In this document: positions 1 through 9,452 of the stretch, one piece after another
Position numbering within the stretch: the first letter of the stretch is position 1
How the letters are laid out: each line of letters opens with the position of its first letter
Origin: Planctomycetota bacterium
GTDB taxonomy: Bacteria > Planctomycetota > Planctomycetia > Pirellulales > Pirellulaceae
NCBI GenBank assembly: GCA_963204915.1
Contig: CAUJHS010000082.1
Span: 210,156 to 274,155 of the forward strand
Direction: 5' to 3'
Length of the DNA stretch: 64,000 nt
Position numbers and translations under genes: made by a program
Notes under the pieces: generated by a model
Database searches by the model: none
What the model saw: only the letters and a program-made list of their open reading frames with translations
What the model was told of the DNA's origin: nothing

Positions 1-83
1 TTCAACTTAACTGACGGAGCGGGACTCTCGGCGGGGATCGTGTAGGTGCTTGTGAAAGCGGCATTGGCAAACTTAAACCCCAT
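1..83 (-). CDS. Possible 5' end of an unidentified gene running off the window
   Basis: Reading the minus strand from an ATG at 83 gives 27 open codons to the window edge, beginning MGFKFANAAFTS and ending in a Pro/Ser-rich stretch. A stop codon lies in frame shortly upstream of the ATG and I see no convincing ribosome binding site. The piece is too short to identify and may be chance. Confidence 0.15.
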   Translation of the reverse strand, partial: MGFKFANAAFTSTYTIPAESPAPSVKL

Positions 84-427
84 TGCTGCAGTGATTTACA
101 GCGACCTGCCCGTTAACACGATCGCTCACGAACTTTAGCAAGTATCACGCTGATTGACCCACTGTGTCAATCAGTGGCGGCTTATGCAGTCTCTTTCGAC
201 ATTCAATCCAGAAACCGGCAGAAACCGCACCTTTGCTGAAGCGGCATGAAAGGTAAGAACTACGTAATCGGCTGCCCAGGATGGCTCGACGCATAGGGCG
301 GCTTGTAGGTCACGTCGATCATGATCGCCGGAGAAAGGCCCTCGAGTCGTAGCAGACTCAGAAGAGACGTTGGAGTCATGCCTGATTGCTCCTGTCAGCG
401 GTACGTGAACCAGCCAAGTGATTGCTG
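84..427. other. Gap downstream of kdpE, nothing recognised
   Basis: About 340 bases following the kdpE stop codon. I see no open frame with coding character, no clear hairpin with a T tract and no RNA gene. It presumably holds the 3' end of the kdp transcript. Confidence 0.4.
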
Positions 428-1120
428 TTACTCAGCGGCGAACCGATATCCCACGCCTTGTTCAGTTAGGATGTAGCGGGGACGAGCCGCGTTGTCTTCG
501 AGTTTCCGTCGCATGCTGGCGACGAACACCCGGAGGTAATGGTTCTCCTGGGAGTCCTGCGGCCCCCATACTTCTCGCAGCAGGAACCGGTGCGTCAGCA
601 CTTTTCCGGCGTGTTTGACCATCGTTACGAGGAGTTTGTACTCCAGCGGCGTCAGGTGAACCTCGTCGCCGTTGCGGTACACGAGCCGGGCGGCCAGATC
701 GACACGGATATCACCAATGGTTACGGTCATCGCTTCCGGGCCAACTTGGTGAGCGTGACGGATGGCCGTTCGCATTCTGGCGAGAAGTTCTCCCACGCCA
801 AACGGTTTCGTGACGTAGTCGTCAGCCCCGCTGTCAAGCGCCGTGATCTTCTGCGACTCCTGATCTCGTGCGGAGAGGACGATAATGGGGGACGTATACC
901 ACTCTCGCAGCCTCTTCAGCACGTCTTGTCCATCGAGGTCGGGAAGACCGAGATCGAGAATCACGAGGTCGGGCGGCTGGGCCGCCGCCATTCGCAATCC
1001 CTCTTCACCGGAAATGGCTTCGCTGACCCGATAACCCTGGTTCGACAACGATGCCTTCAAGAACCTGCGGATCGGTTGCTCATCTTCGATGATCAAAATG
1101 TGATGGCCGTTGGCTTGCAT
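428..1120 (-). CDS. kdpE: KdpE, response regulator of the potassium uptake operon
   Basis: OmpR/PhoB-type response regulator of 230 residues, the usual length of KdpE. The receiver domain covers about residues 6-120, with acidic pocket E12/D13, phosphate acceptor D56 in VILDLGLPDLDG and the conserved lysine in YVTKPFG. A winged-helix DNA-binding domain fills about 130-228 and ends with the family hallmark YILTEQGVGYRF. Its start lies 4 bases after the kdpD stop, so the two are co-transcribed. In the known family KdpE is phosphorylated by KdpD and activates the kdp promoter. It is the last gene of the operon. Confidence 0.95.
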   Translation of the reverse strand: MQANGHHILIIEDEQPIRRFLKASLSNQGYRVSEAISGEEGLRMAAAQPPDLVILDLGLPDLDGQDVLKRLREWYTSPIIVLSARDQESQKITALDSGADDYVTKPFGVGELLARMRTAIRHAHQVGPEAMTVTIGDIRVDLAARLVYRNGDEVHLTPLEYKLLVTMVKHAGKVLTHRFLLREVWGPQDSQENHYLRVFVASMRRKLEDNAARPRYILTEQGVGYRFAAE

Positions 1121-1124
1121 AGCC

Positions 1125-3827
1125 CTATTCTACCACGACCCGCGGCGCATCCTTCGGAAGCGGCAACCGGATCACAAATTCGGCGCCGCCGCCGGGGCGA
1201 TTGGCGGCGACGATTGTGCCGCTGTGGGCTTTAATGATGGCTCGACAGATGGCAAGTCCGAGGCCACTCCCTCGACCGCCATCCGCGGTTGATGATGCTC
1301 GATAGAACTTGTCGAAGATTCGCTCTTCGGCGCCGGCGGGCAGACCCGGTCCATTGTCTGAGATGGCGATACGCACCTGCTTGCCATCGAGCGCCGCTCT
1401 GATCGTCAATTCGGTTCCTTCTGGCGTGTAGCGAGCCGCGTTCTCGAAGAGATTGACGAAGACCTGCTCCATAAGAAGACCGTCCACGTACAAGAGAGGC
1501 AGATCGTTGGGCAGATGGACGGCAACCTCGTGTCGAGCCAGTTCACGACGAGTACGATGGAGCGCGGAACCAACAAGCTCTTCCAAGACATGCCATTGGC
1601 AATTTGGAGTCGCCGCCCCTGCCTCCAGCTTCGACATCTGAAGAATGTTTTCGAGTAGACGATTGAGACGAGCCGCCTCATCGGCCACCGTTTCGAGCAA
1701 CTGACGGCTTGTGTCTTCGTCGAGCGAAGAAGCTTCTAGCAGGCTACTACTCGCCCCGGCAATGGCGGCGAGCGGTGTCTTCAGGTCGTGAGACACGCTG
1801 CTCAGCAGGCTGCTCCGAACCTGTTCGGCGTCTGCTTGGATGCGAGCGTTGGCGGCCTCAATCGCGAGTTGATCTCGTTCCAGAGCCAACGCCAGTTGGT
1901 TCGCACACGCATCCAAGAGGCGACGGAATTCCGGGTCGAGCAATCGCTCGGCGTCTGGCGCCCGAATGGCAATTGCACCGTGGGTGCCTTGCGAGCCTGT
2001 TAAGGGGAAGAACAGGGCCACCGCATTCGGGAGAGTATTCGTTCCGGCCCCTGCGACCTGATCGTGCTCAATCACCCACTGGGCCACGGGCAGGCTCACC
2101 GCATGCTTGGCAATTGTGGTGTCGTGTCCGAAAGCGAGTTCCGGCGAACTTGACGGCTGACGCAAGTAGATCGCCACTTCCCCGCCCAGCATCTCGGCAA
2201 TCTTGCCGCCCGCCGCTCCCACCAGAAACACATTCCCGTACAACGAACTCAGTTGCTTCCCCAACTCGTAGAGGGCTGAAGTCCGCCGCTCCCGCTGGCG
2301 GGTGCTCTCAATCTGTGCTCGCAAGCGGGAAGTCAGTGTGCTGATGACAAGACCGATGGTCAGCATGGCCGCAAACGTGACCACGTATTGCGTGTCGGCG
2401 ACGGCGAACGTGTGGAACGGCGGAACGAAGAAGAAGTCGAACACGAGGACGGCCAGGATGCTTGCGAAAATCGCTGGCCCTCGTCCATAACGAAAGGCCG
2501 TCCAGGCGACCGCCGCCAGAAATAACATCACGGTATTCGCTTCAGCGTCAGCGAAATGCAGGAAGCGAAGCCCGTAAGCGATTAAGCCCGTTAGGCCGAC
2601 AAGTCCAAACGCTAAGAAGTAGTGAAGTTTCGTCGCAGGCGAGGTTGTTGTACGAGCGGGAGCGTCTTCTGTCTGCTCTTCCTCGCCATGGATGACATAC
2701 ACGTCGATGTCGCCGCTGTTCTCCAATACGTCATCCACGACGGTGCCGAAGATCAGTCGTCGCCACCGTGGCTGGTTTGTCTTGCCGATCAGAATCTTGG
2801 TAACGTTTCGAGAACGGGCAAAGTCAAGAATCGTGTCGGTGACGTTCTGCCCGGCCAGAGTGGCCGTTTCCGCTCCTAACCGTTCGGCGAGTCGGAAATG
2901 TTGGCTGACCTGCTGCTTGGCAGGGGTGCTCGATGGTTCGCCAGTGAGATCAACGGAGACCGCCAGCCAGGGTGCATCCAGAGCCGCCGCCATCCGTCGA
3001 GCGGTGCGAATGACACGGGCGGTGGTGGGACTAGGCCCCACGCATACCAGCAGCCGCTCAGCAGTGGCCCACGGTTGGATGGCCGCCTTCTCTCGCCGGG
3101 CCGACTCAACATCGGTATGAATGCGACGAGCCGCTTGCCGCAATGAAAGTTCCCGGAGAGCGGTGAGGTTGGATTTCTGGAAGAAGTTTTGGATTGCTCG
3201 CTGAGCTTGTTCGGTAACGTAGACCTTGCCTGCCTTGAGCCGGAGCAGCAATTCTTCCGGCGTGATGTCCACAAGCTCTAGGTCGTCCGCCAAATCGAAC
3301 GCTCGGTCGGGCACCGTCTCTCGAACGGTGACGCCAGTAATCTGCCCAATCACATCGTTGAGGCTCTCGATGTGCTGAACATTGAGCGTCGTCCAGACAT
3401 TGATCCCCGCTTCAAGAAGCTCTTCCACATCCTGCCAGCGTTTCTCGTGTCGACAACCGACTGCGTTGGTATGAGCCAGTTCATCGACGAGAATCAGGTC
3501 GGGGCTACGGGCCAGGGCTGCGTCGACGTCAAAGTCTCGAAGCGTGACGCCACGATATTCGTACTCGCGCACCGGGAGGACTTCGAGACCGGAGAGCAAC
3601 GCTTCCGTTTCCGGGCGACCATGCGGTTCGACATAACCGACGACGACTTCTCGCCCTTCCGCTTTCGCACGTTGGGCGTTCTCCAGCATGGAATAGGTTT
3701 TTCCGACACCGGCGGCATACCCGAAGAACACCTTCAGCGAGCCACGCTTGGCCTCGGCTTCTTCCGCCTGCACTTGGGCAAGCAGATCATCAGGATTGGG
3801 GCGAACATCGGGCATTGACGGACTCAA
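1125..3827 (-). CDS. kdpD: KdpD, osmosensitive K+ sensor histidine kinase
   Basis: Sensor kinase of 900 residues, matching KdpD. The N-terminal KdpD domain (about 25-235) carries the Walker-A-like GYAAGVGKT at 36-44; most relatives have a Pro where this one has the second Ala. A USP-like domain (about 255-370) follows, then four hydrophobic segments (DUF4118, about 400-500), a GAF-like stretch, a HisKA domain with phospho-acceptor His near 680 in SSVSHDLKTPLAAI, and an HATPase domain with DNGPGLP and GRGSGLGLAI. It overlaps the end of kdpC by 4 bases (ATGA) and precedes kdpE by 4. In the family it senses potassium limitation and controls KdpE phosphorylation. Confidence 0.96.
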   Translation of the reverse strand: MSPSMPDVRPNPDDLLAQVQAEEAEAKRGSLKVFFGYAAGVGKTYSMLENAQRAKAEGREVVVGYVEPHGRPETEALLSGLEVLPVREYEYRGVTLRDFDVDAALARSPDLILVDELAHTNAVGCRHEKRWQDVEELLEAGINVWTTLNVQHIESLNDVIGQITGVTVRETVPDRAFDLADDLELVDITPEELLLRLKAGKVYVTEQAQRAIQNFFQKSNLTALRELSLRQAARRIHTDVESARREKAAIQPWATAERLLVCVGPSPTTARVIRTARRMAAALDAPWLAVSVDLTGEPSSTPAKQQVSQHFRLAERLGAETATLAGQNVTDTILDFARSRNVTKILIGKTNQPRWRRLIFGTVVDDVLENSGDIDVYVIHGEEEQTEDAPARTTTSPATKLHYFLAFGLVGLTGLIAYGLRFLHFADAEANTVMLFLAAVAWTAFRYGRGPAIFASILAVLVFDFFFVPPFHTFAVADTQYVVTFAAMLTIGLVISTLTSRLRAQIESTRQRERRTSALYELGKQLSSLYGNVFLVGAAGGKIAEMLGGEVAIYLRQPSSSPELAFGHDTTIAKHAVSLPVAQWVIEHDQVAGAGTNTLPNAVALFFPLTGSQGTHGAIAIRAPDAERLLDPEFRRLLDACANQLALALERDQLAIEAANARIQADAEQVRSSLLSSVSHDLKTPLAAIAGASSSLLEASSLDEDTSRQLLETVADEAARLNRLLENILQMSKLEAGAATPNCQWHVLEELVGSALHRTRRELARHEVAVHLPNDLPLLYVDGLLMEQVFVNLFENAARYTPEGTELTIRAALDGKQVRIAISDNGPGLPAGAEERIFDKFYRASSTADGGRGSGLGLAICRAIIKAHSGTIVAANRPGGGAEFVIRLPLPKDAPRVVVE

Positions 3828-4399
3828 TTCATCTGATGTTGATCCAAAGCGAGATTCAGTCGCAGCACATTCACACGAGGCTCCCCAAGGATTCCAAGTT
3901 GTCGGCCTTCCGTAGACTGGCGAATGAGTTCACGCACGGCGTTTTCAGACATTTTCCTCGATGCGGCGATTCTTGGCGCCTGGAACTCGGCTGCCGCCGG
4001 CGAGATGTGGGGGTCGAGACCGCTGGCGGATGCGGTCAAAAGATCGACCGGAACCGTTTTTCCCGAAGACCCTGCGGCTTGAAGTGCGGACAGGCGAGCT
4101 TCGGCAGCTTGCTTGAGACCGGGGTGCAGGGGGCCGAAGTTCGAGCCACTGGAGGCCGCTGCGTTGTAGGGAAACGGGGCAGTCGCCGAGAGGCGCCCCC
4201 AAAAGTATTCCGGGCGAGAAAATGGCTGCCCAATTAGTTCCGAACCAGCGATCTGCGCGCCTCGTTGAATGAGGCTGCCGTTGGCCTGCGTCGGGAACGC
4301 CACGTGAGCGATTGCTGTCACGACCAGTGGATAGACGCCTCCGGTGAGAAAGGTCAACGCGATCAATACCAGTGTTGCCGTGCGAAGTTGTTGAATCAT
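3824..4399 (-). CDS. kdpC: KdpC, K+-transporting ATPase subunit C
   Basis: Protein of 191 residues, the usual KdpC size. It has one N-terminal membrane anchor (about 10-30, LVLIALTFLTGGVYPLVVT) and the KdpC signatures GSxLIGQPFSRPEYFWGR, PYNAAASSGSN and the DPHISPAAA segment. I start it at the ATG at 4399 (MIQQLRTATLV). The open frame runs further upstream, but that part overlaps kdpB and does not look like KdpC. In the complex KdpC associates with KdpB and supports ATP binding. It lies between kdpB (13 bases away) and kdpD (4-base overlap). Confidence 0.95.
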   Translation of the reverse strand: MIQQLRTATLVLIALTFLTGGVYPLVVTAIAHVAFPTQANGSLIQRGAQIAGSELIGQPFSRPEYFWGRLSATAPFPYNAAASSGSNFGPLHPGLKQAAEARLSALQAAGSSGKTVPVDLLTASASGLDPHISPAAAEFQAPRIAASRKMSENAVRELIRQSTEGRQLGILGEPRVNVLRLNLALDQHQMN

Positions 4400-4412
4400 G
4401 GGTTCTCTCTCC

Positions 4413-6476
4413 TTACGCCAAGCCCACGGCGGACAGCAGCAAGTCGATGGCTTTGATACCGATGAAGGGCACAATCAATCCGCCCACGCCGTAAACGAGC
4501 AAGTTGTTGCGAAGCAGTTGAGCCGCTCCCACCGGTCGGTACGCCACCCCCTTCAACGCCAGCGGCACGAGGGCGATGATGATTAGAGCATTGAAGATGA
4601 CCGCCGACAGAATAGCGCTGGACGGTGACGACAGTCGCATGAGGTCCAATGCTTTAAGGGCGGGATAGGTGGCCGCAAACGCCGCCGGAAGAATGGCGAA
4701 ATACTTGGCGACATCATTGGCAATGCTGAAAGTTGTCAGTGAGCCACGAGTCATTAGCAGTTGCTTGCCGATGTTCACGATTTCGATGAGCTTTGTTGGG
4801 TTGGAATCGAGGTCGACCATGTTCCCAGCTTCCTTCGCCGCCTGGGTGCCGCTGTTCATAGCGACTGCCACGTCGGCTTGGGCCAGAGCGGGAGCGTCGT
4901 TTGTACCGTCGCCGGTCATCGCCACGAGTCGACCACCCTTTTGGTATTCCCTGATGAGAGACAGCTTGGCTTCGGGAGTCGCCTCGGCCAGGAAATCATC
5001 TACGCCTGCCTCGGCGGCGATGGTAGCGGCCGTTAAGGGATTGTCGCCGGTGATCATCACGGTCTTGATGCCCATCTGGCGCAGTTCGGCGAAACGCTCC
5101 TTAATTCCGCCTTTTACGATGTCTTTAAGTTCAATCACGCCGAGTACTTTATCATCCCGGCTGACGACGAGCGGAGTCCCGCCGGATTTGGCAACAACTT
5201 GAACGGCGGACCGGACATCTTCCGGCAGAAATCCGCCGAGACTTCGCACGTGCGTCTCCACGGCCTCGGCGGCTCCTTTACGAATCTCGTGGCCATCGAG
5301 CGTGACGCCGCTCATGCGAGTCCGAGCAGAAAACGGAACGAAGTGAGGTTGAATGTGTTCCAGTTCTCGGCCTCGCAGTCCGAATTGCTTCTTGGCCAGG
5401 ACGGCGATGCTGCGTCCCTCGGCGGTTTCATCGGCCATTGAAGCCAGGTGAGCTGCTTCCGCCAATTCCTTCTCGGTGGTTCCCGCTGCGGGGATGAAGT
5501 GAGTCGCCTGCCGATTGCCAAGCGTGATCGTGCCCGTCTTGTCAAGCAGCAACACATCCACATCGCCTGCCGCTTCGACCGCTCGGCCCGACAAGGCGAT
5601 CACGTTCGCCTGGCTGAGCCGGTTCATTCCAGCGATGCCGATGGCGGACAACAACGCACCGATGGTGGTCGGTGCGAGACAGACGAAAAGAGCCACAAGC
5701 ACCGTGAGGCTAATCGCTTTTCCCTGGCCAGAAACTTCAACACCAAAGATCGAGTACGGCAGCAGAGTCGCCACGACCAACAGAAAAATTAGCGTCAAAG
5801 CGGCCAAGAGGATCGCCAGGGCGATCTCGTTGGGCGTTTTCTGCCGTTGGGCTCCCTCGACCATTGCAATCATGCGGTCTAAAAAACTCTGCCCAGGAAG
5901 CGTCTTCACCTGAATGATAAGCCAGTCGGAGATGACTCGTGTTCCGCCGGTGACGGAACTGCGGTCGCCGCCGCTCTCCCGCACGACCGGAGCGCTCTCG
6001 CCCGTGATGGCGCTCTCATCGACTGAAGCGACTCCTTCGATGACTTCTCCATCGGCCGGAATCGTTTCTCCCGCCTTCACTATCGCAATGTCGCCGATTT
6101 TGAGGTCGTTCGCTGGAACTTCATTTGCGATCCGATCCGCCTTGTTGGCGATCTTGCGAGCGATGACGGTGGTTCGGCTCTTCTTGAGCGAAGCGGCCTG
6201 AGCCTTGCCGTGGCCTTCGGCAATCGCCTCGGCAAAGTTGGCGAACAGCACCGTAAACCAAAGCCAGATTGTCACGCCGAAAACAAACATCGATGATTCG
6301 CCCGTTGCCTCGCTCAGCGAGTTGAGCCACAGCACGGTCGTGAGGATGCTGCCGAGGTACACGGCGAACATCACCGGATTGCGAAGCTGCACACGGGGAT
6401 CGAGCTTGGAGAACGAAGCCCTGATCGCATCGCCGAGAATCTTGCTGTCAAATAGTTTTGTCGACGCTTTGGTCAT
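4413..6476 (-). CDS. kdpB: KdpB, K+-transporting P-type ATPase catalytic subunit
   Basis: P-type ATPase of 687 residues, the normal KdpB length. All key motifs are present: TGESAPV of the actuator domain, the phosphorylated aspartate near residue 312 in [11 protein letters not shown], the KGAAEAVE segment of the nucleotide-binding domain, and [19 protein letters not shown]. Membrane helices flank these as in the family. KdpB hydrolyses ATP to drive the potassium pumped through KdpA. It begins 11 bases after the kdpA stop, in the same operon. Nothing suggests loss of function. Confidence 0.97.
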   Translation of the reverse strand: MTKASTKLFDSKILGDAIRASFSKLDPRVQLRNPVMFAVYLGSILTTVLWLNSLSEATGESSMFVFGVTIWLWFTVLFANFAEAIAEGHGKAQAASLKKSRTTVIARKIANKADRIANEVPANDLKIGDIAIVKAGETIPADGEVIEGVASVDESAITGESAPVVRESGGDRSSVTGGTRVISDWLIIQVKTLPGQSFLDRMIAMVEGAQRQKTPNEIALAILLAALTLIFLLVVATLLPYSIFGVEVSGQGKAISLTVLVALFVCLAPTTIGALLSAIGIAGMNRLSQANVIALSGRAVEAAGDVDVLLLDKTGTITLGNRQATHFIPAAGTTEKELAEAAHLASMADETAEGRSIAVLAKKQFGLRGRELEHIQPHFVPFSARTRMSGVTLDGHEIRKGAAEAVETHVRSLGGFLPEDVRSAVQVVAKSGGTPLVVSRDDKVLGVIELKDIVKGGIKERFAELRQMGIKTVMITGDNPLTAATIAAEAGVDDFLAEATPEAKLSLIREYQKGGRLVAMTGDGTNDAPALAQADVAVAMNSGTQAAKEAGNMVDLDSNPTKLIEIVNIGKQLLMTRGSLTTFSIANDVAKYFAILPAAFAATYPALKALDLMRLSSPSSAILSAVIFNALIIIALVPLALKGVAYRPVGAAQLLRNNLLVYGVGGLIVPFIGIKAIDLLLSAVGLA

Positions 6477-6487
6477 AATGCCATCTC

Positions 6488-8236
6488 CTACCTCGCTGTC
6501 GACGTCAGCAGGTGCTCGACAATCGGCCCCAGAGCCAGGGCCGGAAAGAAGCTCAAAGCTCCCACCACGATCACCACGGCCACCAGCAGAACGACAAACA
6601 GCGGAGTATGTGTTGGCAGAGTTCCTGGCCCAGAGGGAACGGTCTTTTTCGCCGCCAGAGAACCTGCAATGGCCAATACTGGCAGCATCACCCAGAATCG
6701 TCCGACGAGCATCGCCAAACCCAAGAGGCAGTTGTAGAACGGCGTATTCGCTCCCAAACCCGCAAAGGCGCTGCCGTTATTGTTTCCCGCCGACGAGAAG
6801 GCGTACAGCACTTCGCTGAATCCATGGGGGCCGGGATTGAAGATCGTCTCACTTCCACTGGTCGAAGCGACGGCCACGGCTGTCCCCACAAGCACCATCG
6901 CACAGGGGAACAGGATTGCCAGAGACGCCATTTTCATTTCGAAGGCGCCAATCTTCTTGCCGAGATACTCCGGCGTGCGTCCGACCATCAGCCCTGAGAG
7001 GAAGACGGCGACAATGGCGAACATCAACATGCCGTACAGACCGGAGCCGACGCCGCCGAAGATGACTTCGCCGAGTTGCATTAACCACATCGGCACGAGT
7101 CCGCCCAAAGGCGTATACGAGTCGTGCATCGAGTTTACCGAACCGTTCGAGGCAGCGGTTGTGGCCACCGCCCAGAGCGACGAATTCACAATCCCGAATC
7201 GAGTTTCCTTCCCTTCCATGTTTCCACCGGGTTGCAAGTCAGTGGCTAATTGATCAGCGCCCAGTTGGGCGAGGGTGGGATTACCCGCCTGTTCGGACAT
7301 CAGCGTAATCGTGAGCAGCGGAACGAAGATTGCGAGCATGGCCGCCAGAACCGCCCATCCCTGGCGGCGGTCGCCAACCATCTCGCCAAACGTGAAGCAG
7401 AGGGCGGCGGGAATGAGCAGAATGGCCAGTAGTTGCAGGAGATTAGAAAGTGGTGTGGGATTCTCCAGAGGATGGGAGGAGTTCACGTTGAAAAACCCGC
7501 CGCCGTTCGTGCCAAGCTGCTTGATTGCAATCTGGGATGCCGCCGGGCCGACAGCGATGGTCTGCGTGGTGATCTCCGCGCCTACCGCATCAACGGTCGG
7601 CTCAAGAAGTGTGACTTCTTGATACGATCCAAAGGTCTGAACGACCCCCTGCGAGACCAAGGCTAAGGCCAGCACCAGGGACAGCGGAAGAAGGATGTAG
7701 AGCGTTCCTCGCAGCAAATCGACCCAGAAGTTGCCGATGGCGTCGGTCGTGTGCCGCGTGAAGCCCCGAATCAGAGTTACCAGAACAGCCATGCCTGCTG
7801 CCGCGGAAACAAAGTTCTGCACCGTCAAGGCAAGCATCTGAGTGAGATAACTCATCGTGATCTCGCTGCCATACCCCTGCCAGTTCGTGTTCGTCGTGAA
7901 GCTCACTGCCGTGTTGAATGACGAGTCGGGCGACACGGCGGGCAGCGATTCAGGATTGAACGGCAGCCAGCCCTGAGTTCGCTGTAATGCATAGACCGTC
8001 AAGAAACTCATGAGGCTGAAGGCTAGGACGGCTGTCGAGTATTGTCGCCATGTCATTTCGGCGGTCTTGTCAATCCCGCAGAGCCGATAGAGCAGTCGTT
8101 CCACCGGACCGATGATGCGGTCGAGGAACGTCGTCGAACCGGAGTATACCCTGGCCATGTAGAAACCCACGGGCTTGACGCACGCCAGCAACACTCCGAA
8201 AAAAATGACAAGTTGTAGAAGTCCGTTGGTCGTCAT
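6488..8236 (-). CDS. kdpA: KdpA, K+-transporting ATPase potassium-binding subunit
   Basis: Polytopic membrane protein of 582 residues. It shows the K+-channel-like selectivity regions, including [14 protein letters not shown] and [20 protein letters not shown], and the late [14 protein letters not shown] motif. In the complex KdpA binds K+ and forms the translocation path coupled to KdpB. Its ATG overlaps the kdpF stop by 4 bases (ATGA), which suggests translational coupling. Confidence 0.97.
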   Translation of the reverse strand: MTTNGLLQLVIFFGVLLACVKPVGFYMARVYSGSTTFLDRIIGPVERLLYRLCGIDKTAEMTWRQYSTAVLAFSLMSFLTVYALQRTQGWLPFNPESLPAVSPDSSFNTAVSFTTNTNWQGYGSEITMSYLTQMLALTVQNFVSAAAGMAVLVTLIRGFTRHTTDAIGNFWVDLLRGTLYILLPLSLVLALALVSQGVVQTFGSYQEVTLLEPTVDAVGAEITTQTIAVGPAASQIAIKQLGTNGGGFFNVNSSHPLENPTPLSNLLQLLAILLIPAALCFTFGEMVGDRRQGWAVLAAMLAIFVPLLTITLMSEQAGNPTLAQLGADQLATDLQPGGNMEGKETRFGIVNSSLWAVATTAASNGSVNSMHDSYTPLGGLVPMWLMQLGEVIFGGVGSGLYGMLMFAIVAVFLSGLMVGRTPEYLGKKIGAFEMKMASLAILFPCAMVLVGTAVAVASTSGSETIFNPGPHGFSEVLYAFSSAGNNNGSAFAGLGANTPFYNCLLGLAMLVGRFWVMLPVLAIAGSLAAKKTVPSGPGTLPTHTPLFVVLLVAVVIVVGALSFFPALALGPIVEHLLTSTAR

Positions 8237-8325
8237 GAGAATTTCTCCGGTGTGAGCAGAGCAGCCGTTAGATAGATCGCCAGCACGACGGTCACGACGA
8301 GAGCGAGAATCGTTGTCCAGTCCAC
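8233..8325 (-). CDS. kdpF: KdpF, small stabilising subunit
   Basis: A 30-codon gene starting with GTG at 8325 and ending in a TGA that overlaps the kdpA start. The peptide is one hydrophobic helix (ILALVVTVVLAIYLTAALL) followed by the typical KdpF ending LLTPEKF. In known complexes KdpF sits in the membrane and stabilises KdpABC. A longer open frame upstream exists, but the region before the GTG encodes a different small protein in another frame, which supports the GTG start. Confidence 0.88.
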   Translation of the reverse strand: MDWTTILALVVTVVLAIYLTAALLTPEKFS

Positions 8326-8327
8326 GG

Positions 8328-8420
8328 TCAGTCCTCCGTCAATAGGCTGCCGAAGCAACGTACAAGGCCACACGAGCCGACGAAGAAGGCGACTCCAGCC
8401 AAGAGCCATACGATGTCCAT
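8328..8420 (-). CDS. 30-residue membrane peptide encoded just before kdpF
   Basis: An ATG at 8420 opens a 30-codon frame beginning MDIVWLLAGVAFF and ending SLLTED, with the TGA at 8328-8330, two bases before the kdpF GTG. GGAGG stands 8 to 12 bases upstream of the ATG, the best ribosome binding site of the operon. The peptide is a single predicted membrane helix. Similar tiny ORFs next to kdpF exist in other bacteria to my recollection, but I know of no assigned role. Tight packing with kdpF suggests it works in, or on assembly of, the Kdp complex; that is inference. Confidence 0.72.
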   Translation of the reverse strand: MDIVWLLAGVAFFVGSCGLVRCFGSLLTED

Positions 8421-8705
8421 GTCCCATTCCTCCGCGATGCGTATCAACGAATGAATTGAACCAGATGTCGCATTAAATGGGGGTCAAGACCGGCCCGGAC
8501 CGTATCAAATTTTCGTCAAGATCTTCTAAACTTACGCCGAGAAGGGAGCGCGGCCTTCCCCCGGAAGGACTCCAGCCTGCGACCCAGCGGTTGGCCGCCA
8601 ATTTTGGGCCGAACCCCACCTAAACATCCATTCCTTTAACGGAAGACGTTTGCGACAAGATGCTGCCGCCAAGGTCTACGGCGCGCCCTCGTCTGCCCCG
8701 TTTGT
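8421..8705. other. Intergenic region between the ABC ATPase gene and kdp
   Basis: About 285 bases that serve as the kdp leader. Besides the direct repeats noted separately, a 29-codon frame (MSSRHHRQ...) begins inside the end of the ATPase gene on the minus strand and stops at about 8640. Its overlapping position is where an ABC permease gene would be expected to start, so it could be a truncated remnant, though its sequence shows no membrane helix. Confidence 0.3.
8473..8521 (-). promoter_or_regulatory. Candidate KdpE operator: two direct repeats upstream of the kdp operon
   Basis: On the minus strand the sequence TCTTGACGAAAATTTGA is followed exactly 32 bases later by TCTTGACCCCCATTTAA. 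Three helical turns of spacing and direct orientation are what OmpR-type regulators often bind. The repeats lie 53 to 101 bases before the first ATG of the operon. KdpE binding is inferred from position only. Confidence 0.35.
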
Positions 8706-9452
8706 CTATGATGGCGGGATGACATCCGATTCATCTTGCGTAAGCGTTAAGTAGAGATCTTCAAGTGGGCGGTCTTGTAGCGCCAAACGTTCTCGTAACT
8801 CCGCGACGGTTCCAAGAAAGGCGAGCTTCCCACGGTTAACGATGCCAATGCGATGGGCGATTTCCTCGGCCACGGCTAGGGTATGGGTCGACATGAAAAC
8901 CGTCGTTCCTGCCTCGGCTAAACCACGCAGCAAGTCCTTGACCAAACGCATACTGCGAGGGTCGAGACCGACCATGGGCTCATCAACAATCAACACTTGC
9001 GGCTGGTGCAACAGAGCCGATGCAAATACCAGGCGCTGTTTCATTCCGTGGGAGTAACTTTCCCCGAGTTGATCGACAAACGGGACCAGCCCAAACGTCT
9101 CGATTTGACGTTGGATTCCCTCGGCCGCAAACCGACTTGAAAGACCGTACGCTTCAGCAATGAACTGTAGAAATTCTCGGCCGGTTAATTTCTCATAAAG
9201 GTGGGGCTCATCGGGAACATAGCCTGACAAACGATTCGCCTCGCGCGGATTCTGCGCGACATCGATTCCCGCGACTCGCACCTGACCCGACGTCGGTCGT
9301 AGCAGTCCGACCAGCATTTTAATGGTTGTCGTTTTGCCAGCGCCATTTGGACCTAGAAACGCGAAAAGTTCACCCTGGGGAATGGACAAACTAAGGCCGT
9401 CTACGGCCGTTTTTTGTCCATACTTGCGCGTCACGTCGAGCAGTTCAATCAT
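8706..9452 (-). CDS. ABC transporter ATP-binding protein
   Basis: ATPase of 248 residues with Walker A GPNGAGKTT (about 33-41), a Q-loop region, the signature-like SHGMKQRLVFASALLHQP, Walker B VLIVDEP and the switch histidine in STHTLAVAEE. It resembles the ATPases of drug/lipid exporters and gliding-type (CcmA/NatA-like) systems that pair with a separate permease. Its start overlaps the upstream gene by 4 bases, so the two form an operon. No permease follows: downstream there is only non-coding DNA and then the kdp operon. The substrate cannot be told. Confidence 0.9.
   Translation of the reverse strand: MIELLDVTRKYGQKTAVDGLSLSIPQGELFAFLGPNGAGKTTTIKMLVGLLRPTSGQVRVAGIDVAQNPREANRLSGYVPDEPHLYEKLTGREFLQFIAEAYGLSSRFAAEGIQRQIETFGLVPFVDQLGESYSHGMKQRLVFASALLHQPQVLIVDEPMVGLDPRSMRLVKDLLRGLAEAGTTVFMSTHTLAVAEEIAHRIGIVNRGKLAFLGTVAELRERLALQDRPLEDLYLTLTQDESDVIPPS

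Noticed and set aside
539..1234. Long plus-strand frame opposite kdpE
   Set aside because: It mirrors the kdpE and kdpD coding sequence on the other strand and gives no protein-like pattern; kdpE is certain.
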